From DASUCS01 sp041166385 (GTDB lineage Bacteria; Actinomycetota; Acidimicrobiia; Acidimicrobiales; JACDCH01), in the NCBI GenBank assembly GCA_041166385.1, contig JBEEFW010000101.1:5527-69526 (forward strand): a stretch of DNA of 64,000 bases. The letters are read 5' to 3'. Every line of letters begins with the position of its first letter. Positions within the stretch are counted from its first letter, which is position 1. The notes under the pieces are model-generated. The model did no database searches, was not told the DNA's origin, and saw only the letters and a list, made by a program, of their open reading frames with translations. The position numbers were made by a program, and so were the translations under genes. This document shows positions 56,733 to 64,000 of this stretch, in pieces.

Positions 56733-57953
56733 TCAGGCCGGCACGGGCACGCGGTCGAGCGCGCGCCCCATCAGATCCTCGAAGTTGGTTCGGTAGAACT
56801 TCTCGCGCACGTCGTCGGCCGCATCGCCCAGTGACGCTTCGAAGCGCTCGAGGGGCTTCCGGCCGCCTTCGACGTGCGGGTAGTCCGACGAGAACATGCA
56901 CACGTCATCCCCGGCCTGCTCGATGATCCAGCCGACGTCCTCTGTCGGATACGGCGTGGAGCGGACCTGGCGGCGCACGTAGTCGCTCGGCTTCAAGCTC
57001 AGCTGTTGCAGTCGCTCCTCGTGGCGATGAAACGCGTCGAACGCGGACTCGAGTTGGCGCATCCACGACGGCATCCAGATCGCGCCCTGCTCGATGACGC
57101 CGAAGCGAAGTTCCGGGAAGCGCTCGAGCACACCGTCGAAAATCAACGTCGCCAGCGTCTGCATCGGCGGATGGGGGATGCCCATGTAATCGACTGAGCG
57201 GAAGTTCTCCTCGCCGCCGTGGAAGTCGGGCGGAATCGGCAGCCCGTTCTGGAAGTAGGCGGCGTCGAGCAGGTCGCCCGTGCCGCCGACGTGGAACACG
57301 ATCGGAACGCCGGCCTCCTGCGCGCGGGCCCACACGGGATCGAGCGCGATGTGACTCGGGGAGTGGTGCTTCGGGCAGCCGGATGCGACGAGCAGCGCGC
57401 ACATGCCGTCGCTCATCGCCAACGCTTCGTCGGCCGTGGCGGCGGCGCGCTCGAAGTCGGCGAGCGGCACGTACAACGTGGGGATCAAACGGGCGTCGAC
57501 CGCGCAGAACTCGACCATGCCGCGGTTGTGGGCACGGGCGACGCCGTACGCGAGGTCGATGTCCTTGCCGTGCTCCCAGTTACGCAGCCGGCGGTTGTGG
57601 AACGTGTTGAAGACGAGCTGACTGGCGACGCCGATGAGGTCGAGGGCACGAGGACGGTCCTCGGCGATGAACGAGCCCGTGGCCGCGAAGTTCTTGCGTT
57701 GCATGATCTCCGCCGCTTCGTCGGCGCGGTACTGCTCCGACGCGTGCTTGGCCTTCAGCTTGTCGAAAGCAGAGTCGAGGTCGCGCAGCTGCTCCTCGGG
57801 GTCGCCGGTCTGCTTGAGCTCGTTCCCGCCCGACAGCTGCAGCGGTTCGATGCGGTCGCGGACGTCGGGGTCGGCGTGATCCCGCAGCCAGTTCGGCGTC
57901 TCCATGATGTGCGCGTCGGCGTCGTGGACGACCCGCCCCTCGATGTACGGCAT
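56733..57953 (-). CDS. amidohydrolase family 2 (ACMSD-like) protein
   Basis: A 406-residue TIM-barrel metal-dependent hydrolase. The start GRVVHDADAHIMETPNWL has the DxH-type metal pair (DADAH), IVFHVGGTGD near residue 220 holds the next histidine, and DDVCMFSSDYPHVEGG near 355 the catalytic aspartate and histidine. This pattern belongs to the amidohydrolase-2 family of decarboxylases (ACMSD, orsellinate or uracil-5-carboxylate type). Substrate unknown. The ATG at 57953 has GGGAGA as ribosome-binding site. Hairpin copy D lies 13 nt upstream of its start, in the gap shared with divergent dnaE2. Confidence 0.86.
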   Translation of the reverse strand: MPYIEGRVVHDADAHIMETPNWLRDHADPDVRDRIEPLQLSGGNELKQTGDPEEQLRDLDSAFDKLKAKHASEQYRADEAAEIMQRKNFAATGSFIAEDRPRALDLIGVASQLVFNTFHNRRLRNWEHGKDIDLAYGVARAHNRGMVEFCAVDARLIPTLYVPLADFERAAATADEALAMSDGMCALLVASGCPKHHSPSHIALDPVWARAQEAGVPIVFHVGGTGDLLDAAYFQNGLPIPPDFHGGEENFRSVDYMGIPHPPMQTLATLIFDGVLERFPELRFGVIEQGAIWMPSWMRQLESAFDAFHRHEERLQQLSLKPSDYVRRQVRSTPYPTEDVGWIIEQAGDDVCMFSSDYPHVEGGRKPLERFEASLGDAADDVREKFYRTNFEDLMGRALDRVPVPA

Positions 57954-57966
57954 CGCGCATTCTCCC

Positions 57967-58014
57967 AATTCCCACTCAGACGTACACATTTCTGTGTACG
58001 TCTGAGTGGGATTT
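57967..58014. repeat. 48-bp hairpin element, family 1, copy D
   Basis: 22-bp arms (57967-57988 and 57993-58014) around TTTC, with one T-T mismatch three pairs in (57969 versus 58012). Unlike copies A to C it lies between two divergent genes, so it cannot serve only as a terminator; for the leftward gene it would fall in the 5' untranslated or promoter region. Confidence 0.93.
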
Positions 58015-58039
58015 CGTGAGCGGGACGGCCTCAGGCGGA

Positions 58040-58061
58040 GCGAACAGGTGTTCGATAGGCT
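58040..58061. promoter_or_regulatory. LexA (SOS) box and -10 box of dnaE2
   Basis: GCGAACAGGTGTTCGA (58040-58055) matches the SOS consensus like the imuA' box, and a TAGGCT -10 box (58056-58061) begins at its end. The GTG start at 58069 is 7 nt further, so transcription is LexA-blocked and leaderless. Half sites GCGAAC and GTTCGA are identical in both boxes. Confidence 0.87.
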
Positions 58062-58068
58062 CCGGAGG

Positions 58069-61000
58069 GTGGGGTTCAACAACCCGGCGATGCCGTGGAA
58101 GGAACTGGAGCGGAGACTCAGCGACGGGGTGGTGAACCCCGTGCCGAGGAACAGCGACGGGCGGTCCACGAACGTACCCCCGAACGCCAACGGCGGCGAC
58201 AGCCCAGCGTGGTCCCGCAAGCGGCAGCCGTTCGTGCCGGCCGTGCAGCGCCGGCGGGGTTCGGTGCCCTACGCCGAGTTGCACTGCCACTCGAACTTCT
58301 CGTTCCTCGACGGTGCGTCGCACCCTGAAGAGCTGGCCGAGGAGGCCGCCCGCCTCGGGCTCGAAGCGCTGGCCATCACCGACCACGACGGCTTCTACGG
58401 CGTCGTGCGTTTCGCGGAAGCGGCGCGTGAGGTCGGACTGCCGACTGTGTTCGGGGCCGAGCTCAGCTTCGGGTTGAGCAAGCCGCAGAACGGTGCCGCC
58501 GATCCCGAGGGCAACCACTTGCTCGTGCTGGCGCGCGACCCCGCCGGGTACGCGCGGCTCGCCCGCACGATCAGCGCGGCGCAGATGCGCGGCCAAGAAA
58601 AGGGCAAGCCCCTCTACAACCTCTCCGAACTCGCGCAGGCCCACGGCGGTCACTGGATGGTGCTCACCGGTTGTCGGAAGGGCACGGTGCCGAGCGCGCT
58701 GGTGCGCCACGGCCCCGCGGCTGCGGGCCGTGCGCTGGCCGATCTCGTCGCGCTGTTCGGGCAGCACAACGTGGCCGTCGAGCTGTGGGACCACAACGAC
58801 CCTCTCGACTCGGCGCGCAACGACGCGCTCGTGCAGATCGCGGTGCGCGCCGGCGTGGAGTGCGTCGCCACCAACAACGTGCACTACGCCACACCGGCCC
58901 GCCGTCCGCTGGCCACCGCGCTGGCCGCGGTGCGGGCGCGGCGCAGTCTCGACGAGATCGACGGTTGGTTGCCCGCCGCGGCCACCGCCCATCTGCGCGC
59001 CGGCTTCGAACAGGAGCGCCGCTTCCGTCGCTATCCCGGCGTGGTCGAGCGGGCCGCCGCGCTCGGGCTCGAGTGCGCGTTCGACCTCCATCTCGTCGCG
59101 CCAGAGCTGCCGCCGTATCCGTGTCCCGAGGATCTGACCGAGATGCAATTCCTGCGGCGCATCACCGAGCAAGGCGCGCTTCGGAGATACGGCAACCGCG
59201 AGGCGTCTCCCAAGGCGTATGCGCAGATCGATCACGAGCTCGACCTCATCGAAGCGCTCGGGTTCCCCGGCTACTTCCTGATCGTGTGGGACATCGTCGA
59301 GTTCTGCCGCCAGGCGAACATCTACTGCCAAGGGCGCGGATCGGCGGCCAACAGTGCGGTCTGTTACGCGCTCGGCATCACGAACGCGGATGCGGTGTCG
59401 CTCGGTCTGCTGTTCGAGCGCTTCCTCTCACCTGAGCGCGACGGGCCGCCCGACATCGACATCGACATCGAGAGCGACCGGCGCGAGGAAGCCATCCAGT
59501 ACGTCTACGAGCGCTACGACCGTCTCCACGCCGCGCAGGTGGCCAACGTCATCACGTACCGGGCGAAGTCCTCGATCCGCGACATGGCCAAGGCGCTCGG
59601 TTACTCCACCGGGCAACAGGACGCGTGGTCGAAGCAGGTCGACGCGTGGGGCGCGGTCGAAGCCACGAAGCGCCTCGACGATCACGAGATACCAGAGGCC
59701 GTGCTGGCGCTCGCCGAACAGGTCGAGCACTTCCCGCGCCATCTCGGCATCCATTCGGGTGGCATGGTCATCTGCGACCGCCCGATCGTCGAAGTGTGCC
59801 CTACGGAATGGGGCCGCATGGAGAATCGCAGCGTCCTGCAGTGGGACAAGGACGACTGCGCGGCGGCCGGGCTCGTGAAGTTCGACATGCTCGGGCTGGG
59901 GATGTTGAGCGCGCTGCACTACACGATCGATCTCGTGCGCGAGCACCACAGCGTCGACGTCGAGCTCGCGACGATCCCGCAGGACGACGAGGTCTACGAC
60001 ATGTTGTGCCGCGCCGATTCGGTAGGCACGTTCCAGGTCGAGTCACGCGCCCAGATGGCTACGTTGCCGCGATTGAAGCCCCGCTGCTTCTACGACCTCG
60101 TCGTCGAGGTCGCGCTGATCCGTCCCGGTCCGATCCAGGGCGGATCGGTGCATCCGTACATCCGCCGGCGCAACGGCACCGAGCCCGTCACGTTCATGCA
60201 CCCGCTGCTCGAGCCGGTGCTCGCGAAGACGTTGGGCGTGCCGCTGTTCCAAGAGCAGCTCATGCAGATGGCCATCACGATCGCCGGGTTCACGCCCGGC
60301 GAGGCGGATCAGCTCCGTCAGGCGATGGCGTCGAAGCGCAGCAAGGAGCGCATGGAGCGCATCCGTCAGCGGCTGTACGACGGCATGGCCGAGCGCGGCG
60401 TCGTCGGCGAGAACGCCGACGTGATGTGGGACAAGCTCTCGGCCTTCGCCAACTACGGCTTCCCCGAGAGCCACTCGGTGAGCTTCGCCTACCTCGTGTA
60501 TGCCAGCTCGTGGCTGAAGCGGTACTACCCGGCGGCGTTCTGCGCGGGACTGCTCAACGCGCAACCGATGGGGTTCTACTCGCCGCACTCGCTCGTACAG
60601 GACGCCCGCCGGCACGGCGTCGAGGTCCGCACCCCCGACCTCAACGCCTCCGACTGGAACGCGACCCTCGAATCTGATTCTCGAGGCAATAGGCACCGGT
60701 TAGCGGTGCGTATTGCCTCGAGTTCGACAGAGGACTGGCACACGTGGGGGATCGGGGGGCCGGCGGTGCGGCTGGGGGTCGGGTCGGTGCGGGGGATCGG
60801 CGAGGAGCTGGCCAAGCAGATCGCCGCGGCGCGGCCCTACGACTCGATGGAGGATCTCGAGCGGCGGGTGCCGTCGCTCAACCTCGCCCATCTCGAAGCG
60901 ATGGCGACGGCCGGCCTCTTCGGCTGCTTCGACATGTCCCGGCGGGAGGCGCTGTGGGGTGCGGGGGCCGTCGCGCAGTCGCGACCCGACCGGCTCGAAG

Positions 61001-61452
61001 GCATCGTCACCGGAGTCGAGGCGCCCACCTTGCCGGGCATGTCGTTGCGCGAAGAAGCGATCGCCGACCTGTGGGCCACCGGTGTCTCACCCGACGGCCA
61101 TCCCACCCGCTTCGTCCGGGCGCACCTCGATGCGCTCGGGGCGATACGCGCCTCCGGTCTCGCGGCGATCGAGGCCGGAGCCAAGGTTCTTGTCGGTGGC
61201 GTGGTCACCCACCGCCAACGTCCGGCCACCGCCCAGGGCACGATCTTCATCAACCTCGAAGACGAGACCGGCCTCATCAATGTCGTGTGCTCGAAGGGCT
61301 GCTGGGTGCACCACCGCCGGGTGGCGAGGAGTTGCCCGGCGCTGTTGATCCGGGGGCGGCTGGAGAAGAACGAGGGCGTGATCAACGTGGTGGCCGAGCG
61401 CATCAAACCGCTCCCGCTCGACGGCACGTTCAAGAGCCGCGACTTCCGATGA
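58069..61452 (+). CDS. dnaE2: error-prone DNA polymerase DnaE2
   Basis: A 1127-residue C-family polymerase that performs SOS mutagenic synthesis with ImuA' and ImuB. The N-terminal PHP domain starts AELHCHSNFSFLDGASHPEEL (in parts; about 65-85), the catalytic acids are in DGPPDIDIDIE near 460-470, and GVPLFQEQLMQMAITIAGF near 723 and the late OB-fold region (near 1040) follow. The GTG at 58069 is chosen for its position 7 nt after a TAGGCT box, since upstream GTG at 58006 lies in the hairpin. Residues 871-885 are encoded by an in-frame 43-bp palindrome at 60680, inside an insertion of about 25-30 residues. Confidence 0.93.
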   Translation: MGFNNPAMPWKELERRLSDGVVNPVPRNSDGRSTNVPPNANGGDSPAWSRKRQPFVPAVQRRRGSVPYAELHCHSNFSFLDGASHPEELAEEAARLGLEALAITDHDGFYGVVRFAEAAREVGLPTVFGAELSFGLSKPQNGAADPEGNHLLVLARDPAGYARLARTISAAQMRGQEKGKPLYNLSELAQAHGGHWMVLTGCRKGTVPSALVRHGPAAAGRALADLVALFGQHNVAVELWDHNDPLDSARNDALVQIAVRAGVECVATNNVHYATPARRPLATALAAVRARRSLDEIDGWLPAAATAHLRAGFEQERRFRRYPGVVERAAALGLECAFDLHLVAPELPPYPCPEDLTEMQFLRRITEQGALRRYGNREASPKAYAQIDHELDLIEALGFPGYFLIVWDIVEFCRQANIYCQGRGSAANSAVCYALGITNADAVSLGLLFERFLSPERDGPPDIDIDIESDRREEAIQYVYERYDRLHAAQVANVITYRAKSSIRDMAKALGYSTGQQDAWSKQVDAWGAVEATKRLDDHEIPEAVLALAEQVEHFPRHLGIHSGGMVICDRPIVEVCPTEWGRMENRSVLQWDKDDCAAAGLVKFDMLGLGMLSALHYTIDLVREHHSVDVELATIPQDDEVYDMLCRADSVGTFQVESRAQMATLPRLKPRCFYDLVVEVALIRPGPIQGGSVHPYIRRRNGTEPVTFMHPLLEPVLAKTLGVPLFQEQLMQMAITIAGFTPGEADQLRQAMASKRSKERMERIRQRLYDGMAERGVVGENADVMWDKLSAFANYGFPESHSVSFAYLVYASSWLKRYYPAAFCAGLLNAQPMGFYSPHSLVQDARRHGVEVRTPDLNASDWNATLESDSRGNRHRLAVRIASSSTEDWHTWGIGGPAVRLGVGSVRGIGEELAKQIAAARPYDSMEDLERRVPSLNLAHLEAMATAGLFGCFDMSRREALWGAGAVAQSRPDRLEGIVTGVEAPTLPGMSLREEAIADLWATGVSPDGHPTRFVRAHLDALGAIRASGLAAIEAGAKVLVGGVVTHRQRPATAQGTIFINLEDETGLINVVCSKGCWVHHRRVARSCPALLIRGRLEKNEGVINVVAERIKPLPLDGTFKSRDFR
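60680..60722. repeat. 43-bp palindrome, family 2, copy inside dnaE2
   Basis: Left arm 60680-60698 and right arm 60704-60722, 19 bp with one G-G mismatch and a GTTAG loop. It matches the intergenic copy at 37510-37552 at 36 of 43 positions, both 43 bp long, and one pair of the stem is C-G here where it is T-A there. It encodes SRGNRHRLAVRIAS in the dnaE2 frame without a stop. Confidence 0.93.
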
Positions 61453-61623
61453 CCTCCGGTGATGCTCGTCATGGTCCGATTGAGTGGTTTCCAAAACGGT
61501 CATGTGCGAAATCTCGGACGTCTGTCACAGTGCCCCTGACGCGGCGGCTGCTGCACGATCGAGGGGACGAGCCTCGATGCGTGCTGCGAAGTCTGCAGAC
61601 GGGCCGCCCCTAGGCTTCGGCGG
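61453..61623. other. 171-nt gap before the channel-like gene
   Basis: I see no gene or clear terminator after dnaE2. A TAGGCT -10 box (61611-61616) lies 7 nt before the GTG at 61624. Confidence 0.4.
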
Positions 61624-62736
61624 GTGGGGACCTACGGGCGGCTCGTCGCAGTACTCGGTGGCGCTGCCGTTGGCGTGTGGGTCCTCTTGGCCGCGGTCCG
61701 CACGGTCGTGCTCCCGCGAGGCGAGCCCGTCCGGCTCACCCGGTGGGTCTTCGTCGGCATGCGGTGGGTCTTCAACCTCTGGGGCAAGCGCGCCAAGTCG
61801 TACGAGGACCTCGATCGGTCACTCGCCATGTACGCCCCGATGGCGCTGATCGCCCTCCCGTGGATGTGGGTCACGTTGGTCGTCGCCGGATTCACCGGCA
61901 TCAACTGGGGCCTCGGCATCGATCCTCCACGTGAGGCCTTCTATCTGTCGGGTTCGTCGCTCTTCACGCTCGGCTTCACCGCCGCGCCAGACCTGCCGAC
62001 GCACGTGTTCTCGTACATCGAGGCCGCGTTCGGACTCGGCCTGATCGCGCTGCTCATCAGCTACCTCCCGTCGATCTACAGCGCGTTTCAGCGGCGGGAG
62101 CTCGAGGTCACCCGCCTCACCACCCGCGCCGGTTCGCCGCCGAGTGCGATCACGATGATCCAGCGCCACCACGCGCTGGCGAGGCTCGACGCTCTCGACG
62201 AGATCTGGGACGAGTGGGAGATCTGGTTCTCCGACGTCGAGGAGACGCACACGTCGCAGCCGTCGCTCGTGTTCTTCCGGTCGATCACGCACGATCGCTC
62301 GTGGGTCACGTCCGCAGGAGCGGTGCTCGACGCCGCGGCACTACGTTCCTCGGTGCTCAACCTGCCGCAGAACGCTCGCGCCCAGCTGTGCATACGCGCC
62401 GGCTATTTGTGCCTGCGGCGGATCTGCGACTTCTTCGACATCCCGTACGACCCCGATCCGAATCCCGACGATCCGATCAGCATCGATCGCAGTGAGTTCG
62501 ATGCGGCCTACGAGGAGCTGGCCAGCGCGGGTGTTCCGGTGCGGCCCCAGCGGGAGCAGTGCTGGCGGGACTTCAAGGGCTGGCGGGTGAACTACGACAC
62601 CACGCTGCTGGCGATCGCCGGACTCACCGCCGCGCCGTATGCGCCCTGGTCGAGCGACCGATCCCTGCGGTACCGGCGCCCCCGGCTGGCTTGGATACGG
62701 CGCCCCAGGGTAGGCAAGCGAGGTGCTGGCCACTGA
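61624..62736 (+). CDS. membrane protein, two-pore-helix channel-like
   Basis: A 370-residue protein. Hydrophobic segments are at about 7-28 (LVAVLGGAAVGVWVLLAAVRTVV, in part), 71-92, 135-155 and there is a re-entrant pore-like stretch GSSLFTLGFTAAPD near 109-122 that occupies the place of a P-loop. The residues TLGFT resemble the K+ channel filter T-x-G-Y/F-G only loosely. The soluble C-terminal half (about 165-370) is helical and acidic. It may be an ion channel or sensor, but this is uncertain. Its last 14 bases overlap the kinase start. Confidence 0.5.
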   Translation: MGTYGRLVAVLGGAAVGVWVLLAAVRTVVLPRGEPVRLTRWVFVGMRWVFNLWGKRAKSYEDLDRSLAMYAPMALIALPWMWVTLVVAGFTGINWGLGIDPPREAFYLSGSSLFTLGFTAAPDLPTHVFSYIEAAFGLGLIALLISYLPSIYSAFQRRELEVTRLTTRAGSPPSAITMIQRHHALARLDALDEIWDEWEIWFSDVEETHTSQPSLVFFRSITHDRSWVTSAGAVLDAAALRSSVLNLPQNARAQLCIRAGYLCLRRICDFFDIPYDPDPNPDDPISIDRSEFDAAYEELASAGVPVRPQREQCWRDFKGWRVNYDTTLLAIAGLTAAPYAPWSSDRSLRYRRPRLAWIRRPRVGKRGAGH

Positions 62737-63883
62737 GACCGTGCTCGGGGCGCGCTACCGCCTCGGTCCCATCATCGGCCGCGGCGGCGGCGCCGACGTT
62801 TTTCGAGCGGACGACCTCGAGACCGGGCGGCCAGTCGCCATCAAGGTGCTCCGGGCTGTCACCCCCGCTGACCTGCACCGTTTCGAGCAGGAGGGCCACA
62901 CGCTCGAGCGGCTCGATCATCCGGCGATCGTGCGGATGTGCGGGGGCGGGGACCAGGACGGACAGCCGTACCTCGTCTTGGACCTGATCGACGGCGAGCC
63001 GCTGTCGACGGTCCTGCAGCGAGGCCCGCTGCCAGAAGACGAGGTGACGCGGATCGGCGCGGTGCTCGCCGGAGCGTTGGCGCACGCCCACGAACTCGGA
63101 GTGGTGCATCGCGACGTGAAACCGGGCAACGTGCTGTTCGATCGCGACGGCAACGTGCATCTCACCGACTTCGGTATCGCCAGACTCACCGATGTCACCG
63201 CCATCACCGCCACCGGCTTCGTGATCGGCACGGCCGCGTACCTCGCGCCAGAGCAGGTGTCTGGTGACGGCGCCACGCCCGCGTCGGACATGTACGCGCT
63301 CGGCTTGGTCCTGCTCGAGGCGCTGACCGGTGAACGTGCCTACGAAGGGTCGCCGTCCGAGGCGGCGCTGGCGCGGTTGCATCGCCAACCCGAGATCCCG
63401 CCGACCACGACAGGAGCCCTCGGCGCGCTGCTCGGGGCGATGACCGCGGCCGATCCTGCGCTCCGTCCGTCGGCCGCGGCGGTGGCCGAGGTGCTCACCG
63501 CGAGTGCTGCGGCCGTCCCGGCGGACGCCACGTCGGTGTTGCCGGTCGCGAGCGACGCGACCGTGACCATCCCGATCGTTGCTGCCGCGCCGGTGGCTGC
63601 ACACTCGGCGGCCGCGGGTCTCGGCACCGCTCGTCTGGTCGTGCCGCGTCGGCTGCGCGCACCGCTGATCGCGGCGGCGATCATCGCCTTCGTGCTCCTG
63701 CTGGGCTCCGGGTTCGACCGGAACGGGATCAGCGTGCCCGCCAGCGCGCAGACACCGACGACCGCCGCGCCCACGACAACCGCTCCGCCCGCCCCGGTGG
63801 TCGCGGAAACCGTTCCGAGCACGACGCCGCCCACGCCCAAGGGCAAGGGGGGCGGCAAGCGCGACAAGGGCGACGGCGACTGA
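62723..63883 (+). CDS. transmembrane Ser/Thr protein kinase
   Basis: A 386-residue eukaryotic-type kinase. The glycine loop is GRGGGADVF near 19-27, the lysine is in VAIKVL near 40, the catalytic loop HRDVKPGNVLF near 129-139, DFG near 149-151, and APEQV near 174. Only about 250 residues make up the kinase, with a C-terminal Ala/Val-rich linker, one transmembrane span near 312-330 and a short Pro/Thr-rich outside tail ending in Lys/Asp repeats. There is no PASTA domain. It starts with GTG at 62723, overlapping the channel-like gene, so the two are probably coupled. Confidence 0.85.
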   Translation: MLATETVLGARYRLGPIIGRGGGADVFRADDLETGRPVAIKVLRAVTPADLHRFEQEGHTLERLDHPAIVRMCGGGDQDGQPYLVLDLIDGEPLSTVLQRGPLPEDEVTRIGAVLAGALAHAHELGVVHRDVKPGNVLFDRDGNVHLTDFGIARLTDVTAITATGFVIGTAAYLAPEQVSGDGATPASDMYALGLVLLEALTGERAYEGSPSEAALARLHRQPEIPPTTTGALGALLGAMTAADPALRPSAAAVAEVLTASAAAVPADATSVLPVASDATVTIPIVAAAPVAAHSAAAGLGTARLVVPRRLRAPLIAAAIIAFVLLLGSGFDRNGISVPASAQTPTTAAPTTTAPPAPVVAETVPSTTPPTPKGKGGGKRDKGDGD

Positions 63884-63890
63884 CCAGCAG

Positions 63891-63896
63891 TACGCT
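63891..63896 (+). promoter_or_regulatory. -10 box (TACGCT) of the last gene
   Basis: TACGCT ends 8 nt before the first GTG at 63905 of the truncated last gene. Confidence 0.35.
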
Positions 63897-63904
63897 CCGC
63901 GCCG

Positions 63905-64000
63905 GTGGTGGTGGGCGCTGCAGTAGGTGAGCCGAATCCGTTCGAGCAAGTCACCCGCTCGCGGCAGCGACCGAACTTCACGGTCGAGCCTCTCTCGATC
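63905..64000 (+). CDS. truncated gene at the window end
   Basis: An open frame from GTG at 63905 (GTG also at 63908 and 63911) encodes VVVGAAVGEPNPFEQVTRSR and runs off the end of the window with RQRPNFTVEPLSI. I do not recognise the family from 32 residues. A TACGCT box 8 nt upstream supports the start. Confidence 0.45.
   Translation, partial: MVVGAAVGEPNPFEQVTRSRQRPNFTVEPLSI

Noticed and set aside
1624..58014. The hairpin elements as CRISPR repeats
   Set aside because: The copies are dispersed, are not in an array with spacers, and no cas gene is present.
58006..58068. GTG at 58006 as the start of dnaE2
   Set aside because: It lies in the hairpin and upstream of the SOS box and -10 box; the leaderless GTG at 58069 fits better.
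63340..63981. A minus-strand open frame opposite the kinase gene
   Set aside because: It mirrors the kinase's low-complexity C-terminal region, giving an Ala/Thr/Gly-rich peptide with no motif.
1..64000. Long open frames opposite or overlapping real genes, many over 200 codons
   Set aside because: High GC gives long shadow frames in all six registers. They show Arg/Ala/Pro-rich composition, no family motifs and lie inside recognised genes.

Overview
The window is gene-dense, very GC-rich DNA with about 57 protein-coding genes on both strands and no rRNA, tRNA, CRISPR array or transposase that I could find. It looks like a chromosomal segment of an Actinomycetota, probably a lineage such as Acidimicrobiia. 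The supporting evidence is a coenzyme F420 gene (CofC/FbiD type), several luciferase-like (LLM) oxidoreductases, an actinobacterial LexA box (GCGAACn4GTTCGA), the ImuA'/ImuB/DnaE2 mutasome, WS/DGAT acyltransferase, acyl-CoA synthetases and dehydrogenases, a Ser/Thr kinase, and many GTG starts. Class-level placement is inference. Many genes have a TAnnnT box 6-10 nt before the start codon and no Shine-Dalgarno, which suggests widespread leaderless transcription.

Layout. 1-5681: acyl-CoA metabolism (two acyl-CoA synthetases, an SDR, a fused acyl-CoA dehydrogenase, a class III CoA transferase), with a TetR-like operator at 5704-5720. 5751-9054: histidine phosphatase, FKBP isomerase, LLM oxidoreductase, alpha/beta hydrolase. 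9130-14990: xylose operon (xylA, xylB and an N-acyl-D-amino-acid deacylase-like amidohydrolase), then an LLM/SRPBCC pair. 15145-24448: secreted TIM-barrel protein, HD-like protein, DEDD exonuclease, DUF2993, PhoH2, HIT, DinB-MOSC fusion, WS/DGAT and small proteins. 24452-27193: cofC, a PIG-L deacetylase and a NuoF-like flavoprotein. 27264-28284: a nuclease-like gene (AbiEi-type N-terminus plus DUF559-type C-terminus) bracketed by 41-bp inverted repeats. 28321-32833: gpsA, a six-hairpin glycosidase and a class III adenylate cyclase in an overlapping operon. 33031-42080: LLM, GH38 mannosidase, secernin-like peptidase, UbiB kinase, GYD and ABM proteins, selD, rnhB. 42134-49871: acyl-CoA dehydrogenase, a two-gene arginine-to-proline module, AI-2E-type permease, Nfu-like protein, Old Yellow Enzyme homologue, glutamate dehydrogenase. 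49886-61452: acyltransferase/SGNH protein, the SOS mutasome in two pieces (imuA'-imuB and dnaE2), and between them an LLM, beta-propeller and MoaD-like operon plus an amidohydrolase. 61624-64000: channel-like membrane protein, Ser/Thr kinase and a truncated gene.

The most unusual content is three sets of repeats. First, four copies of a 48-bp hairpin (22-bp arms, 4-nt loop) whose arms carry compensatory changes. Second, two copies of an unrelated 43-bp palindrome, one intergenic and one embedded in frame inside dnaE2. Third, the inverted-repeat-bounded nuclease gene. Two of the four 48-bp hairpins and the in-frame palindrome lie in or next to the mutasome genes.
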